From: Polyangium sp. y55x31
Lineage (GTDB): Bacteria; Myxococcota_A; Polyangia; Polyangiales; Polyangiaceae
DNA: 64,000 nt
Assembly: GCF_029946505.1 (NCBI RefSeq)
Contig: NZ_JARZHG010000003.1
Location: 62,001-126,000 of the forward strand
Direction of reading: 5' to 3'
The notes under the pieces are model-generated. The model was not told the origin of the DNA and ran no database searches. It saw nothing but the letters and a program-made list of their open reading frames with translations. A program made the translations under genes and the position numbers. This document shows positions 53,801 to 63,523 of this stretch, in pieces; position 1 is the first letter of the stretch; every line of letters begins with the position of its first letter.

Positions 53801-55126
53801 TTCCGCGCGGAGGTGGCCTTTGCCGGGGCGACGGTCCCCTTGGCGATCGAGATGAACCTCGAAGCGCTGTACCTGTCGCCCCTCGACCTCTTGTACCTGC
53901 CGGAGCGCGGCGACGCGGCCGAAGCCGGGGAGCTCGACCTGCGGATCGAGGCCGTCGTGCGCGCGAGGCCCGAGGTGGGACCTTCGGCGACGGTGCGGCT
54001 CGATTTCACGCGCGCCGACGATTGGGGGCCCGACGTGGTCAGCGTCGCCGAGCTGCTCGAGGTGCTGCGGGCGCTGCGGGGGCTGCTCGACACGGCGCGG
54101 CCGCTCGGGCCCGGCGACCTGGCGCTGCCCGAGGCCGGGGTTTCGGCCCCGGCGGAGGATGCCGACCTCGCGCAGCGCGCGTCGGACGCCGTGCTTTCGC
54201 TCGGCCGGGCCGCGGCGGACCTGGTGACGGGCGTGGACGACGAGATGCTGCGGCGCGGCCTGCTCCGCGCGGCGCACCTCGGCGTGGCCGGCGCGCTTCC
54301 GGGCGGCGTACCGCTGCGCGTGCACGCCGAGGTCATCGCGACCGAGCTTGGCCGCCGGCAGGAGGCCCTGGCCGCGCTCGCGGCGCGCAGGGCCCGGGGC
54401 GAGCTCACGCAGGTCGCCTACGATCGCGGCCGGCTGGAGGTGGTGTTCGGCGCGGGCTTCCGCGTGCTGCCCGGCAGCGCCGCCCCGGATCCGGGCACGC
54501 TCTCGGCGGCCCTCGCGGCTTCCACCGAGACGCAGGGCGGCGACCCGCAGGCCGCGGCCGGCTGGCTACAGCGGGTGGCTCGCGTGCGTCGCGGCGTCGA
54601 CCGCTTCGTCGCGGCGCTCGCGTATGCCGAGGCGCTGGAGACCGGCGACACGCTCACCGCGCAGGTCGTGCAGCTCCCGTACACCCCGCACGAGCGCTGG
54701 CTCGGCCTGCCGCAGACTGGCAGCGCCCCGGGCAGCCGCTTGTCGCTCCTGCTGCACGCGCCGGAGCCGATTGGGCCCACCGTGGCCGGCCTCGTGATCG
54801 ACGAATGGGTCGAGGTCATCCCGTCGAGGACCGAGACGACCGGGGTCGCCTTCCACTTCGACGCGCCGGGCGCTTGTGCCCCGCAGGCCATCCTGCTCGC
54901 GGTCAGCCCGGATGATCGGCCGCACTGGAGCACGGAGCTCCTGGAGAACACGCTCGCCGAAGCGCTCTCCCTGGCCCGCCTGCGCACCGTCGACCTCGAG
55001 GCGCTGCACCCCACCGACCCCGACGCCATGACCGACATCGGGCAACTCCTGCCTGCCGCGCACTTCGGCACCAACGTCCAGCCTGGCGACGCGATCGCCA
55101 CGGACTTCACCCGTGGGAGCACCTGA
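50831..55126 (+). CDS. Giant protein of unknown function (1,431 residues)
   Basis: I do not recognise this family. The protein starts [23 protein letters not shown] and has conserved-looking stretches rich in Pro, Tyr and aromatic residues: [21 protein letters not shown] near 38-60, [17 protein letters not shown], and [13 protein letters not shown] near 370. I have the impression of having seen similar proteins in actinobacteria and other myxobacteria, without assigned function. The C-terminal half is alpha/beta, Ala-rich, with no catalytic motif. There is no signal peptide or transmembrane segment. The start is set by the overlap ATGCCTGA with the previous stop; the frame is open further upstream only as an out-of-phase reading of that gene. 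The next gene begins two bases past its stop. Its firm place in the operon suggests a subunit of one assembly. Confidence 0.75.
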   Translation: MPEWNLPADVPIALLPVRLETRFRGTNLHIRVYPDQIHVDTHEPELTAEEEAAGKAYWNAMWTATNEASEVAAWDTLAVAFGPERGAWIARALEPTNLASRPDGAPAFPAVVSRDAVWTRAPLAQAMPTRWHAVGIPIGRADLRSRTTGSEITPPLAVGPSPGFDPSGLPDHVAPVDEATKWLIDFDTAFNRGMGLVLSPPPEIPVGEFEGWAQIFVYGVQESTSGAEGASTLSALLDAHYYTDGFGYLPQGTPTNNTPGAAAPPGREDPAYRAAYRPRIGTGLSPDPDANARVLATALGLPLEGAVAHAAGAEDPEQAVARSMHTALWQVTWGYFLTQMLGPDVGDEQASRVRRHVLDWVRPGGPLPALRVANQPYGLLPILHTAAYTEREDGAGPVALGAGTVAFLQRLRTQLWEPSIASVPRAADRLGPETAVRILGMGAHAHAYYARSLLGMEYIAYLWRFSEPEIGLGPGWETALMQAAGRLGQDLGLGAWDPRVGRAVFSTQSFPVAFPPVESPLGETAQSYLTLLAGAGLSATAARDRLDAGPPEHTPLLYRLLRHGLLLEHAQAATRVQRRAGLNPAYREPELVDIIPGPSTPTIWRQLALQHAWSPEVPNERLDDYIARAAATDPVLADLTAFRLALQSLAGQPVATLERLMAQALDLASHRLDAWLTSFATRRLSWLRQPASAPRAAGVHIGGYAWLEDLRPRGPVPVADPVTDEAGTLYMDPAGAGFVHAPSIPHATTAAVLRGGYRAYGADGQSPFAIDLRSHRVQLATWLLEGARQGQPIGALLGYRFERALHEHPRIGLPAHLPAFRTRFPRRATGISVEGGTQETVRSFGVVDGLALHRAWSAGELDLEQHLGVTDAGERAALADVLSGLAEAVDTVSDALLAEAVHHVVQGNPLRAGATLDAADRGEAPPPELEVARTPRTGIAVTHRLMVLLGDGDAEPSGWPIRPDVQARAMAEPRLNQWLSRLLPAPGRVRFRAEVAFAGATVPLAIEMNLEALYLSPLDLLYLPERGDAAEAGELDLRIEAVVRARPEVGPSATVRLDFTRADDWGPDVVSVAELLEVLRALRGLLDTARPLGPGDLALPEAGVSAPAEDADLAQRASDAVLSLGRAAADLVTGVDDEMLRRGLLRAAHLGVAGALPGGVPLRVHAEVIATELGRRQEALAALAARRARGELTQVAYDRGRLEVVFGAGFRVLPGSAAPDPGTLSAALAASTETQGGDPQAAAGWLQRVARVRRGVDRFVAALAYAEALETGDTLTAQVVQLPYTPHERWLGLPQTGSAPGSRLSLLLHAPEPIGPTVAGLVIDEWVEVIPSRTETTGVAFHFDAPGACAPQAILLAVSPDDRPHWSTELLENTLAEALSLARLRTVDLEALHPTDPDAMTDIGQLLPAAHFGTNVQPGDAIATDFTRGST

Positions 55127-55128
55127 CC

Positions 55129-58100
55129 ATGCCTTCGATCACCACCTGGACCCGTCTCGAGCCGCGCGCTCGCAGCGGCGACATGCGCCCTGGCCTGGAG
55201 GCCCGCGTCTACGACCCCCTGTGGCTGCTCGGTCGGCAGTGGCAGGTGGGCGAGTTTCAGGGAGAGGACGCCGGATCGCCCGTCTGGGCGCGCCTGCGCG
55301 CGGAGGCGGCGCCGCTCGGCGCGGTGCGAGCGCCGCGCGGGAAAGCTCGCGCGTACAACGCCGCGATGCCGCTCGAGGTGGAGGTCGAGCACGACGCGGT
55401 GGGCGCCGTGGACCGCCGGACCGCCGCCGAGGCCGGGCTCCACTTCCTGCGCCAGCTCGACATCGAGGGAGCCGGCGCCTACCGGGATGCGTTCCGGCAA
55501 GCGTTTCCCCTCGCGATGCCCGCCGGGGAGATCGACGCCGCGAGCCGGCGCTACCTCGCCGTCATGGGCCGCCGCGCCCCGGATGGTTTGGCGCTCGCGG
55601 CCGCGCTGCGGACCGGCCTTCCGGCGGGGGTCGAGATCGCGCCGGCGGACGTGGCGCGTGTCCAGGCCGCTGCCAACCGCTATCTGGCCTGGTTCGACGA
55701 CCTGGTGCGGGTCGCGCCCGCCGGCGAGACGGCGTTGCATCGCGAGCAGTTCGAGTACCACTTCGAGGTCGCGGCCCAGTCCGCGGGCGCGACGGTCGTG
55801 CTCAAGGCGGCGAACCACCAGGGCGGCGCACTCGACTGGCATTCCTTCATCCACGACACCGAAGCGGCGCTGCCTGTCACCGGGACCCCGTCCAGCGTCG
55901 TCGCCACGACCCTGCCTGTCCGCGCGAGTTACCCGGGCATGCCGGCGGCTCGGTTCTGGGAGCTGGAGGACAGCCGCGTGGACCTGGGCAGCATCGACGC
56001 GGCCCCCTCGGACCTCGCGCGCATGCTCGTGCTGGATTTCGCCACGATCTACGGCAACGACTGGTATGTCATCCCGCTCGAACTAGACGTCGGGACGCTG
56101 ACCCATGTCCGCTCGCTGGTGGTCGGTGACACGTTCGGCGACACGTGGCTCATCGGACGAGCGACCACGCCCGACTGGGCGATGTACGAGCTCACGGCCG
56201 TCGGCCTGGGCGCGGCCGCGGCGGGCGACCGCTTGAACCGCCTGTTCCTTCCGCCGGCCCTGACGACGAGCCTGGAGAGCGAACCGCTGGAGGAGGTCGT
56301 GCTCCTGCGGGACGAGGACGCCAACGTGGCGTGGGCCATCGAGCGCACCGTCGAGGGCGCCGCGGGCACGCGCGTCAACCGCGTCGAGGCATGGCACGAG
56401 CAGCGCCGGCTGCAGGGGGACGCGGCGTCTCATGCGGGCTCGCCCGTGCAGATCGCGCCGCTCGTCTATCGGCTGGCCTCCGAGGTGCCGGAGCACTGGA
56501 TCCCGCTCGTCCCCGAGGAGGCCGCGCCGGGCACGACCGTCCTGCGTGTCGCGGCGCTCGAGCGCACCACCGAGGCGGGGCCGCCCGTGCCGCTCCTGCC
56601 GCGTGGCCGTTTGCTCGATCCGGGACGTGAGCTCCTCGTGCCCGAGGAGGAAGTCCCCGCCGAGGGCGTGCGCCTGACCCGAACCTGGCAGTACGCGCGC
56701 TGGATCGACGGGTCGACGCACCTGTGGTCCGCCGTGCGCAAGCGCGCCGGCCGGGGCATGGCCTCGAGCGGCCTCGTGTTCGATTCTGCCGAGCCCTGGC
56801 AGGCGCCGTCGCACCCGCTCGCTTACAATGTCGTCGACCTTCGCGTGACGAGCGGCGCGAGCAGCGCCGAGCCGGTGAACCTCGGCCTCCTGCTCCCCGG
56901 CCAGACAGCGGTCGTGCGCTGGCGCATCCACAACATCGGCCTCGAGGGCTTCCAGCAAGCGGAGCCCGGCGCGCTCCGCCTCGCCACGGCCGATCCTCCG
57001 GATCACCCGGGCCGCCTCGCCGCGCCGAGCTGGCTCAGCACCTCGCGTCCGTGCGGCCCTGCCGAATCGACCGTTGGCCCCGGGCAGGTCGGCACGCTCC
57101 AGTTCGAGATCCGCGTCCCCGCCGAGCCGGGGCCGTTCGAGGAGAGCTACGACCTCATCGTGGAGGGCCGTGGCCGTGTCACCGGTCCGGGCCTCAGGCT
57201 CCGCGGTCACGTCATGGGCTGGGTCCAGACCGCGCGCCTCTTGTTCGACCGGCTCCAGCACGCGGCGATTCGGCTGCGCAATGGCCAGGTCCTGGTCGTC
57301 GGGGGCTACAATCCCCCGGCCGAGCTGTACAATCCGGCCACGAATACCTGGAGCAAAACCGCGGATGCTCCGAGCAGCTATCGCGGGGCCACGATGGTGC
57401 TCCTCCCTTCGGGCAAGGTGCTTCTCGCCGGCGCAGGCGGCACTGGCAAATCGGCTGTGCTTTATGATCCGGACACCGGCACCTGGTCGGTGACGGGCCC
57501 TCTGGCCACGCCACGTTTTCATCACACGGCCACCCTGCTGCAGGACGGCCGCGTGCTGGTGACGGGTGGAACAACCCAAGAGTACGGAGGTACGTCGCTG
57601 ACCTCGGCCGAGATCTACAATCCGATCACGGGCACGTGGACAGCCGCCAGCTCCTTGGGCACGGCGCGCCAGCGCCACACGGCCACTCTCCTTGCTTCTG
57701 GCAAGGTGCTGGTCACCGGCGGGGAGGCGAATTCGACCCGGCTTGCCTCGGCCGAGCTTTACGATCCGGCCACGGGCGCGTGGACGACCGTGAACGCCAT
57801 GTCCACGGCTCGCACGGCCCATACGGCCACGCAGCTCCGTTCGGGCAAGGTGCTGGTGACCGGCGGGGGTGTCGACGGCGTTCCCGCGACGAAGGCCGAG
57901 CTTTACGATCCTGCGACAGGGCTCTGGTCTCCGGTCGCGGCCATGAATCAGCCCCGCGGTCGCCACACGGCGACGCTCTTGCCCTCGGGCAAGGTGCTGG
58001 TGTCCGGCGGCTACGATAATTACACGGGCATCCAGCGCGGCGCCGAAGTCTACGACCCGGCCCACAATACGTGGAGCGTCCTGCCCTCCATGGTCGTGGC

Positions 58101-58206
58101 GCGCTACTGGCACACGACCACCTTGCTCGAAGACGACCGGCTGCTCGTCGTCGGCGGATTCGGCCAGGTCCAGTGGTCTGCCGAGTTGTTTTCTCCTCTG
58201 CCCTGA
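55129..58206 (+). CDS. Large protein with C-terminal kelch propeller
   Basis: This protein of 1,025 residues starts with an unrecognised 560-residue region (ITTWTRLEPRARS, DPLWLLGRQWQVGEFQGEDAGS). A likely beta-sandwich follows at about 570-690, with RWRIHNIG and a later GPGQVGTLQFEIRVP that resembles the NBR1-type FW fold; this is tentative. Residues 700-1025 form a kelch-type beta-propeller of about six blades, each with HTATLL-x-SGKVLVTGG and AELYDPATGTW. No signal peptide is visible. It starts two bases after the stop of the 1,431-residue gene and ends the tightly packed run of four. Kelch propellers bind proteins or sugars; the ligand is unknown. With the lectin-like propeller two genes earlier, the operon appears to carry exchangeable binding modules on conserved scaffolds. 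Confidence 0.78.
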   Translation: MPSITTWTRLEPRARSGDMRPGLEARVYDPLWLLGRQWQVGEFQGEDAGSPVWARLRAEAAPLGAVRAPRGKARAYNAAMPLEVEVEHDAVGAVDRRTAAEAGLHFLRQLDIEGAGAYRDAFRQAFPLAMPAGEIDAASRRYLAVMGRRAPDGLALAAALRTGLPAGVEIAPADVARVQAAANRYLAWFDDLVRVAPAGETALHREQFEYHFEVAAQSAGATVVLKAANHQGGALDWHSFIHDTEAALPVTGTPSSVVATTLPVRASYPGMPAARFWELEDSRVDLGSIDAAPSDLARMLVLDFATIYGNDWYVIPLELDVGTLTHVRSLVVGDTFGDTWLIGRATTPDWAMYELTAVGLGAAAAGDRLNRLFLPPALTTSLESEPLEEVVLLRDEDANVAWAIERTVEGAAGTRVNRVEAWHEQRRLQGDAASHAGSPVQIAPLVYRLASEVPEHWIPLVPEEAAPGTTVLRVAALERTTEAGPPVPLLPRGRLLDPGRELLVPEEEVPAEGVRLTRTWQYARWIDGSTHLWSAVRKRAGRGMASSGLVFDSAEPWQAPSHPLAYNVVDLRVTSGASSAEPVNLGLLLPGQTAVVRWRIHNIGLEGFQQAEPGALRLATADPPDHPGRLAAPSWLSTSRPCGPAESTVGPGQVGTLQFEIRVPAEPGPFEESYDLIVEGRGRVTGPGLRLRGHVMGWVQTARLLFDRLQHAAIRLRNGQVLVVGGYNPPAELYNPATNTWSKTADAPSSYRGATMVLLPSGKVLLAGAGGTGKSAVLYDPDTGTWSVTGPLATPRFHHTATLLQDGRVLVTGGTTQEYGGTSLTSAEIYNPITGTWTAASSLGTARQRHTATLLASGKVLVTGGEANSTRLASAELYDPATGAWTTVNAMSTARTAHTATQLRSGKVLVTGGGVDGVPATKAELYDPATGLWSPVAAMNQPRGRHTATLLPSGKVLVSGGYDNYTGIQRGAEVYDPAHNTWSVLPSMVVARYWHTTTLLEDDRLLVVGGFGQVQWSAELFSPLP

Positions 58207-58369
58207 CGCGCCCCCTATGCGGGCTCATCCCATTGCTCGTGCCACTCGAGCCACGGCTTCTGGATCGCATTCGATCCGCGCCTCGACGAACCGAGCATCG
58301 GACAACCGCACCCCGGCCACGAAACCTGCTATCCTTCGTCGGGCACTGTAGCCTAACGCATCGAGCTCC

Positions 58370-59125
58370 ATGCCCCTCCTCCAGCACACCCCCCCGACCC
58401 TCCATCCCTCCGGCTGGGCCCTCCTCGCCGTCCTGCCCCCGTGGGCCGACCGCCTCCCTGCCGCGTCTCAGGACATCCTGCGATTTTGCCTCGCCCGCAC
58501 CTTTCCGCTCGTCGAGAAGACCCGCGATGGCCAATGGGTGCTGGATGTCAGCTCCGAGGTCGATTCCCGCTTTGGCGGCACCGGCAATGATCTGCGTATC
58601 GAGCCGGAGTACCTCCTGCCCGTCCCTGGCTTTTGCCCCACCTTCGAGGTCGCCGTGGCCTCCGATCTCGACGTGTCGCCTACGCCGCTCTGGGAGCGGG
58701 TCGCCACCTTCGAGGGCGTCAATGACGAACTCGGCCCGTGGTTGAAGATGAGTACCACTCCCGGTGCCTCGAACCGGCTCGACGAAGGTGTACCGCTTGG
58801 AAAACCACTCTTCCGGAGCTGGCTCCTCCTCGGCGGCGTCCTGCCCGTCGAGTATGACGATTTATGCCTGTCGCGCCTCGAATCCGGCCGCTGCTTTCTC
58901 GAGACGTCCTCCATGTGGACGCAGCTCGCCTGGGTGCACGAGCGCACCCTCGACCCCGTAGGCCCCGGAGCCGCCCGAACCCGACTGATCGACCGCCTGC
59001 GCTTCACACCCCGCTGGAGCCATCTCGGGCTGCCATCTCGGCTGCTCGTCGGGCGGGTATTTGCCCACCGCCATGCACGACTGCGCGCTCGCTTCGGTGG
59101 TGAACCGGCGAGCATTCCGACCTGA
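58370..59125 (+). CDS. Hypothetical protein ending the giant-protein operon
   Basis: This encodes a protein of 251 residues that I do not recognise. It is soluble by composition, has a high content of Leu, Pro and Trp, and no repeats, signal peptide or catalytic motif (start MPLLQHTPPTLHPSGW; middle WERVATFEGVNDELGPWLKM). It lies 163 bases after the kelch protein gene on the same strand, so it may be co-transcribed or have its own promoter. No strong ribosome binding site precedes the ATG. It ends 30 bases from the convergent decarboxylase gene. Third-position GC bias and lack of a better frame support it as coding. Confidence 0.6.
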   Translation: MPLLQHTPPTLHPSGWALLAVLPPWADRLPAASQDILRFCLARTFPLVEKTRDGQWVLDVSSEVDSRFGGTGNDLRIEPEYLLPVPGFCPTFEVAVASDLDVSPTPLWERVATFEGVNDELGPWLKMSTTPGASNRLDEGVPLGKPLFRSWLLLGGVLPVEYDDLCLSRLESGRCFLETSSMWTQLAWVHERTLDPVGPGAARTRLIDRLRFTPRWSHLGLPSRLLVGRVFAHRHARLRARFGGEPASIPT

Positions 59126-59155
59126 ACAGCGGCACACCTGGGTCCCGGGGGTCTA

Positions 59156-60880
59156 TCACCCGCGGAAGCCGCGCCCCGTATGCGGCACGTGCACGAGCCG
59201 GCCCTCGCGCCCAGCAATGTGCATCTCATGGGGCGGCGCGGTGGGCGTGACCTCCTGCGCCGGGAACGCGCCGGGCGCCGCGAGGTCGTCGATGAATGCG
59301 TCGATTCGCTCGCGCGTGACGTGCTCCATCATGTACACGTGATGATATTGTCGTTTTTCCCCCTCCACGTAGAGCGTCTCGCCCGCCAGCGTGTACTTGA
59401 AGGCCAGCGCGGGGTTCACGGCCCGGAAGCGGATGGTGAGCGAGAGCGGGGCTCGCTCTACCCACAGGTCGCGCCCGAGCCGATGGCCGAGCTCACGCAA
59501 CCTTCGCTCGGCGTACGCCGAAAGCTCCTCCGTGTAGAGCGCCTTCTCGATCTGATCCTGGTAGGAGCGCATGGCAAGGTGTTCCCAGAGGACGAGGGCG
59601 GACAGCCCATTGCGAGATCCGGCGAACGTGGTGTCGGGGGAGCCGATGTACTCGGGCCGGGTGGGCGGCCGGAGCAAGAGCTTCGTCCGCGTCATGTACA
59701 CACCACAAGGAAAAGGAGCGCCGATCCATTTGTGTCCGCTCATCACCAGGGAGCTCACGAACGGGAGGCGGAAATCGAAGTTTGGCCCACGCCTCGCGAG
59801 CCGCCCCGCTGCGTGGGCCATCTCCAGGAAGGGCATGTACGCGGCGCCCAGCGCGCCATCGACGTGGAACCAGTAACCCATACGGACGTCGTGCTTCCGC
59901 GGGTCTCCCGGATCATAATGGACCTTCCGCTCGTCGAGGCCGTAGCGGCGCAGGATGGGCAGGAGCGCGGCCCCGGCCGCCTCCACGTCGTCGTAGGCCC
60001 CCTTGAATGTCGTGCCGTAGTTGAAATTGACGAGGATCGGGTGGCCCTTCGAGGCGAAGAACTCCACGAGCGTGGCCAGCGCATCGATGTCGATCACCCC
60101 GATTCCGTTTGTCCCGCCGATCGAGGGCACCTCGTGCGGCCATGCATTGCCAGGCGAAAGCGGGTTGTCGCGTGGATAGCGCTCGGTGCCGATCTCGTAG
60201 AACGTGCGGATGTCGAGCACCCGCATCGCCTTGATGATGGAGTAATGCGTGTCTTGCGAATAGAACGCGACGGGGACACGGGCGTTCGGCTGGCTCTCGG
60301 GTGCAGGCGCCTGCTGATAGACGAGGCGCGGCGGCACGACGCGCTTGCCCCTGCTCGAGGCCGCTTCCCTCGCCTCCTCCGCCGACTCGGGATCGATGAG
60401 GAGGAACCTCCCGGCCAGGTAGTCCCTTGCATTCCATAACCCGTAGAGGTTCCCTTCGGTCGAGCCCATGGTGAGCACGTAGCCCCAGTACGATTCGCAA
60501 TCGTCGGGATCGTGCGGGAGTTTTGCGTGCCAGAGCGAGGCGAAGTAGTCGAGCACGGCGCGCTCGACCCATTTGGTGTTGAAGGTGGCGGATCCGCTCT
60601 GGAACGGATCGCCGACGTTGTTGACGTGCCGATCGAGATATCGGGCCAGGTTCTCCGAGTATTCGAGTCGCTGGTTGCACTGGTATCCGAGCAAGAAGTC
60701 CGTCTGCTGGGACTCGTAATGCCATAGCGCGTCCATCGCCGCCGCGCGCTGCTCGGGTGAGAGGGCCTCCGTGCGCAAGCGAAAGAGCTCGCAATCGAGG
60801 CCGGCCACGGGCGTGTATTCGGTGCACGGCTTCCCGTCGCCTGCACGCGTTCGTGTCGCCCCTTGTTCTTTGGTATTCAC
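59156..60880 (-). CDS. PLP-dependent amino acid decarboxylase
   Basis: This 574-residue cytoplasmic enzyme belongs to the group II PLP decarboxylases, in a histidine-decarboxylase-like branch. Visible features are the phosphate-binding GSTEGNLYGLW, the substrate-side GYWFHVDGALGAAY with the ring-nitrogen aspartate, and SGHKWIGAPFPCG with the Schiff-base lysine near residue 383. It should convert an L-amino acid to the amine with release of carbon dioxide; the substrate (histidine, aspartate or other) is not fixed by the motifs. I placed the start at GTG 60880 because GGAGGAGG lies eight bases upstream. The gene is divergent from the amidohydrolase gene, with 224 bases between. A link to the neighbouring amino-acid enzymes is possible but not shown. 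Confidence 0.88.
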   Translation of the reverse strand: MNTKEQGATRTRAGDGKPCTEYTPVAGLDCELFRLRTEALSPEQRAAAMDALWHYESQQTDFLLGYQCNQRLEYSENLARYLDRHVNNVGDPFQSGSATFNTKWVERAVLDYFASLWHAKLPHDPDDCESYWGYVLTMGSTEGNLYGLWNARDYLAGRFLLIDPESAEEAREAASSRGKRVVPPRLVYQQAPAPESQPNARVPVAFYSQDTHYSIIKAMRVLDIRTFYEIGTERYPRDNPLSPGNAWPHEVPSIGGTNGIGVIDIDALATLVEFFASKGHPILVNFNYGTTFKGAYDDVEAAGAALLPILRRYGLDERKVHYDPGDPRKHDVRMGYWFHVDGALGAAYMPFLEMAHAAGRLARRGPNFDFRLPFVSSLVMSGHKWIGAPFPCGVYMTRTKLLLRPPTRPEYIGSPDTTFAGSRNGLSALVLWEHLAMRSYQDQIEKALYTEELSAYAERRLRELGHRLGRDLWVERAPLSLTIRFRAVNPALAFKYTLAGETLYVEGEKRQYHHVYMMEHVTRERIDAFIDDLAAPGAFPAQEVTPTAPPHEMHIAGREGRLVHVPHTGRGFRG

Positions 60881-61104
60881 GTCCTGTCCCTCCTCCACCG
60901 CGGCGTGTGAGCTACCTCTTGGGTCCTCTGCCCCCAGGTCAAGCGCCGCTGTATTCGAGGTCGAGCGACGGATCGAGCACCCGAGAGGACGTCCGCGGGC
61001 GTGACCTCGGGACATCGGGGGCCACCGCTTCCCTTCACGAAGTCCGGCTCTACGTGGCCTCTTGGGCGCGCAGGGTGCATACCGAGCCAGCGGGGGCGGG
61101 CCTG

Positions 61105-62283
61105 ATGGGCATCCCGGACACACAGGTTTTCCTCGACGATCTCGTCGCCCTCCGGCGCGGCCTGCACCGCATTCCCGAGCTTGCCTTCTTGGAGGAGAAG
61201 ACGGCTGATTTCATCCGGCGGGAGCTCGTCCGCCACGGAATCGCCGCGAGCTACGGGGGGCGCGGCATGGGCGTGGTCGGCCGGATCGAGGGACGAGACC
61301 CGGCGGCCCCCGTCATTGCGCTCCGCGCGGAGATGGATGGATTGCCGGGCGAGGAATCCACGGGGCTGCCTTTCGCCTCGCAGCACCCGGGGCGCGTGCA
61401 CGCTTGCGGCCACGACGCGCACATGGCCATGGTGCTCGGGGCGGCGCGGTTGCTCTCGCGAGGCGAGAGGCCCGCGGGAGACGTGGTGCTCGTCTTTCAA
61501 CCCGCCGAGGAGCACGGCGGCGGGGCGCGCGTCATGATGCAGGCTGGCGTGCTCGCCGGGGTCTCCGCCATTTTCGGCGGCCACGTCACCCACCATTACC
61601 TCACCGGGCAGATCATGGTCACCGAGGGCGTCGTCACGGCGCAGTCGGACCGGTTCGTCCTACGGGTGCGCGGCAAGGGCGGGCACGGCGCGCGCCCGCA
61701 CGAGGCCGTGGATGCGATCATCGTCGCGGGATTCTTGATCTCGGCGCTGCAAACCCTGGTCTCGCGCGAATCCGATCCGATTCACCCCACGGTGGTCACC
61801 ATCGGCCGCGTGCAGGCGGGGACAGCGGCGAACGTCATTGCCGAGGAGGCGGTGCTCGAAGGGAGCATCCGCACGACCGTCGAGGCGGCTCGAGATCGCG
61901 TTCTCCGCGGCATTCGCCGCATGGCCGACGCCGCCGGCGCATTGCACGGCGCCGCCGTCGTCGTCGAGCTCGTCGAGGGATACCCTCCCGTGGTGAACAC
62001 GGCGCGCGAGGCTTCGATCTGCCGCCGTGCCGCCGAGCGCGTCTTCGGCGTGCGCGACGTGTTGCCCCAGGAGCACCCCAGCATGGGCTCGGAGGATTTT
62101 GCCTATTACCTGCACGAGACGCCCGGCTGTTTCGTCCGCCTGGGCGCTCGCAGGGAGGGCTGGGACTATGTCCCCTTGCACAGCCCCGCCTTCACCGTGG
62201 ACGAAGACGTCTTGCCGCTCGGCGCGTCCTACTTCGCCGAGGTCGTGCGGGAGGCGCAACGCGCCTTGCCAAGGCGCTCATGA
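61105..62283 (+). CDS. M20 family amidohydrolase
   Basis: This 392-residue metallo-amidohydrolase is of the M20D type (hippurate hydrolase, N-acyl-amino-acid or IAA-amino-acid hydrolase). The metal site is seen in HACGHDAHMAM (about 99-109) and PAEEHGGGA, and the dimerisation/lid domain in KGGHGARPHEAVD. A further ligand His lies near the C-terminus in PLHSPAFTVDED. It would hydrolyse an N-acylated amino acid in the cytoplasm; the acyl group is unknown. The ATG at 61105 is preceded by a G-rich stretch (GGGGGCGGG) and begins the family-typical IPDTQVFLDDLVALRRGLHRIPEL. Its stop overlaps the next start in ATGATGA, so it is translated together with the ligase gene. Confidence 0.9.
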   Translation: MGIPDTQVFLDDLVALRRGLHRIPELAFLEEKTADFIRRELVRHGIAASYGGRGMGVVGRIEGRDPAAPVIALRAEMDGLPGEESTGLPFASQHPGRVHACGHDAHMAMVLGAARLLSRGERPAGDVVLVFQPAEEHGGGARVMMQAGVLAGVSAIFGGHVTHHYLTGQIMVTEGVVTAQSDRFVLRVRGKGGHGARPHEAVDAIIVAGFLISALQTLVSRESDPIHPTVVTIGRVQAGTAANVIAEEAVLEGSIRTTVEAARDRVLRGIRRMADAAGALHGAAVVVELVEGYPPVVNTAREASICRRAAERVFGVRDVLPQEHPSMGSEDFAYYLHETPGCFVRLGARREGWDYVPLHSPAFTVDEDVLPLGASYFAEVVREAQRALPRRS

Positions 62284-63410
62284 TGACCCGCGATTTCCAC
62301 CCGAGCCCTCCCACCGTCGGCATCGAGCTCGAATGGCAGCTCGTCCATCGAGAGACGCTCGATCTGCACGATGGTATCCTCCCGCTGCTCGGGCTCCTCC
62401 CTCCCGATCCCCTCGTCAAACCCGAAGCCATCGAGCCCTGCGTGGAGGTCGTCACGGACCCGATGGCGTCCACGGCGCTCCTTCGCGGCGCCTTGGTCGA
62501 TAGAGTTTCCCGTGTTTCGAATGCCGCGTCGCAGCTCGGCATGGCCCTCGTCGGCGCGGGGACGCACCCCTTCTGCGAGCGGCTCGCCCCCCTCACGCCG
62601 CTGCCGCGGTATCTCGCCATGCAGCGCACGAACGGGTATCTGGCGAATACGCAGATCGTCTATGCGCTGCATGTCCACGTGGGCATGCCCTCGGGGGAGG
62701 TCGCGATACGCGTGATGGCTCGGATCCGCCCCGTCTTGCCCGTCCTGCTCGCGCTCTCGGCCTCGTCGCCCGCGTATCGCGGCAGGGAGACCTCGTTCGC
62801 CGCGTTCCGGCGCTGCCTGCTCGCGCCCACGCGGAGCGCCGGGATTGCCCCCGCATTCGACGACTGGGCGACGTTCTTGCATTTCGTGGACGTCGCCGAG
62901 CGGGCCGCGATGTTCGAATCGTACCGGGACATGCACTGGGACCTGCGCCTGCGGCCCGATCTCGGCACGCTCGAGGTGCGTATCATGGATGCGCAGCCCA
63001 CCGTCGCGGACGCGCTCTCGCTCGGCGCGCTCGTGCATTCGTTGGTCGTGGCCCTGATGGCCGACGGCCCGCCGGATCCGCGGCTGCCGCGGGCCGTCCC
63101 CTGGTGGATCGAAAAGGAGAATTGCCATCGCGCCTGCCGGGACGGGCTCGAGGCCGAGCTCATCGTGGACGTGGAGGGCCATTCGCGACCCCTCCGCGGG
63201 GTCGCCGAGGATCTGTTCGCGATCGTCTCGCACCAGGCGCGTGCCCTGGGCGAGGCGGCGCATCTCGCGCACGCCGAGGGCTTCCTCTCCCGGGGCAATT
63301 CGAGCGCGCGGCAGCTCGAACTACTTCGGCGGACCGGATCGATGAAGGCCGTCACGCGAGCGCTCGCGGACGAGCTCATCGTGGACCTCGCGTGTCACGC
63401 GGGGGGGTAA
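62280..63410 (+). CDS. YbdK-type carboxylate-amine ligase (GCS2 family)
   Basis: This protein of 376 residues matches the glutamate-cysteine ligase 2 / YbdK family, ATP-dependent enzymes that join a carboxylate to an amine through an acyl phosphate. The start motif VGIELEWQLVHRETLDL, the central GTHPFCERL and HVHVGMP, the later DLRLRPDLGTLEVRIMDAQPT and the active-site loop near SRGNSSARQ all fit. The family makes gamma-glutamylcysteine in plants and related bacteria, but many members have no known substrate. It overlaps the amidohydrolase stop by four bases (a second ATG at 62283 is also possible). The pairing of a ligase with an amidohydrolase suggests making and breaking of an amide bond. 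Confidence 0.88.
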   Translation: MMTRDFHPSPPTVGIELEWQLVHRETLDLHDGILPLLGLLPPDPLVKPEAIEPCVEVVTDPMASTALLRGALVDRVSRVSNAASQLGMALVGAGTHPFCERLAPLTPLPRYLAMQRTNGYLANTQIVYALHVHVGMPSGEVAIRVMARIRPVLPVLLALSASSPAYRGRETSFAAFRRCLLAPTRSAGIAPAFDDWATFLHFVDVAERAAMFESYRDMHWDLRLRPDLGTLEVRIMDAQPTVADALSLGALVHSLVVALMADGPPDPRLPRAVPWWIEKENCHRACRDGLEAELIVDVEGHSRPLRGVAEDLFAIVSHQARALGEAAHLAHAEGFLSRGNSSARQLELLRRTGSMKAVTRALADELIVDLACHAGG

Positions 63411-63523
63411 ATCCTCGGCTCCGCACCGCCCGCATTCGTGGAAGTTCCGAGCGAGCCCGAGAAGCGATCTCTGGAAGGGTCGCCCGGCTCTTGCAAGAAG
63501 TGGAGGCATCGAGGTGCCGACGA

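Noticed and set aside
31131-59125. Reading the giant-protein locus as a contractile injection system or phage tail
   Set aside because: No sheath, tube, spike, baseplate, AAA chaperone or tape-measure protein was recognised. The PG-binding-like repeats alone are not enough.
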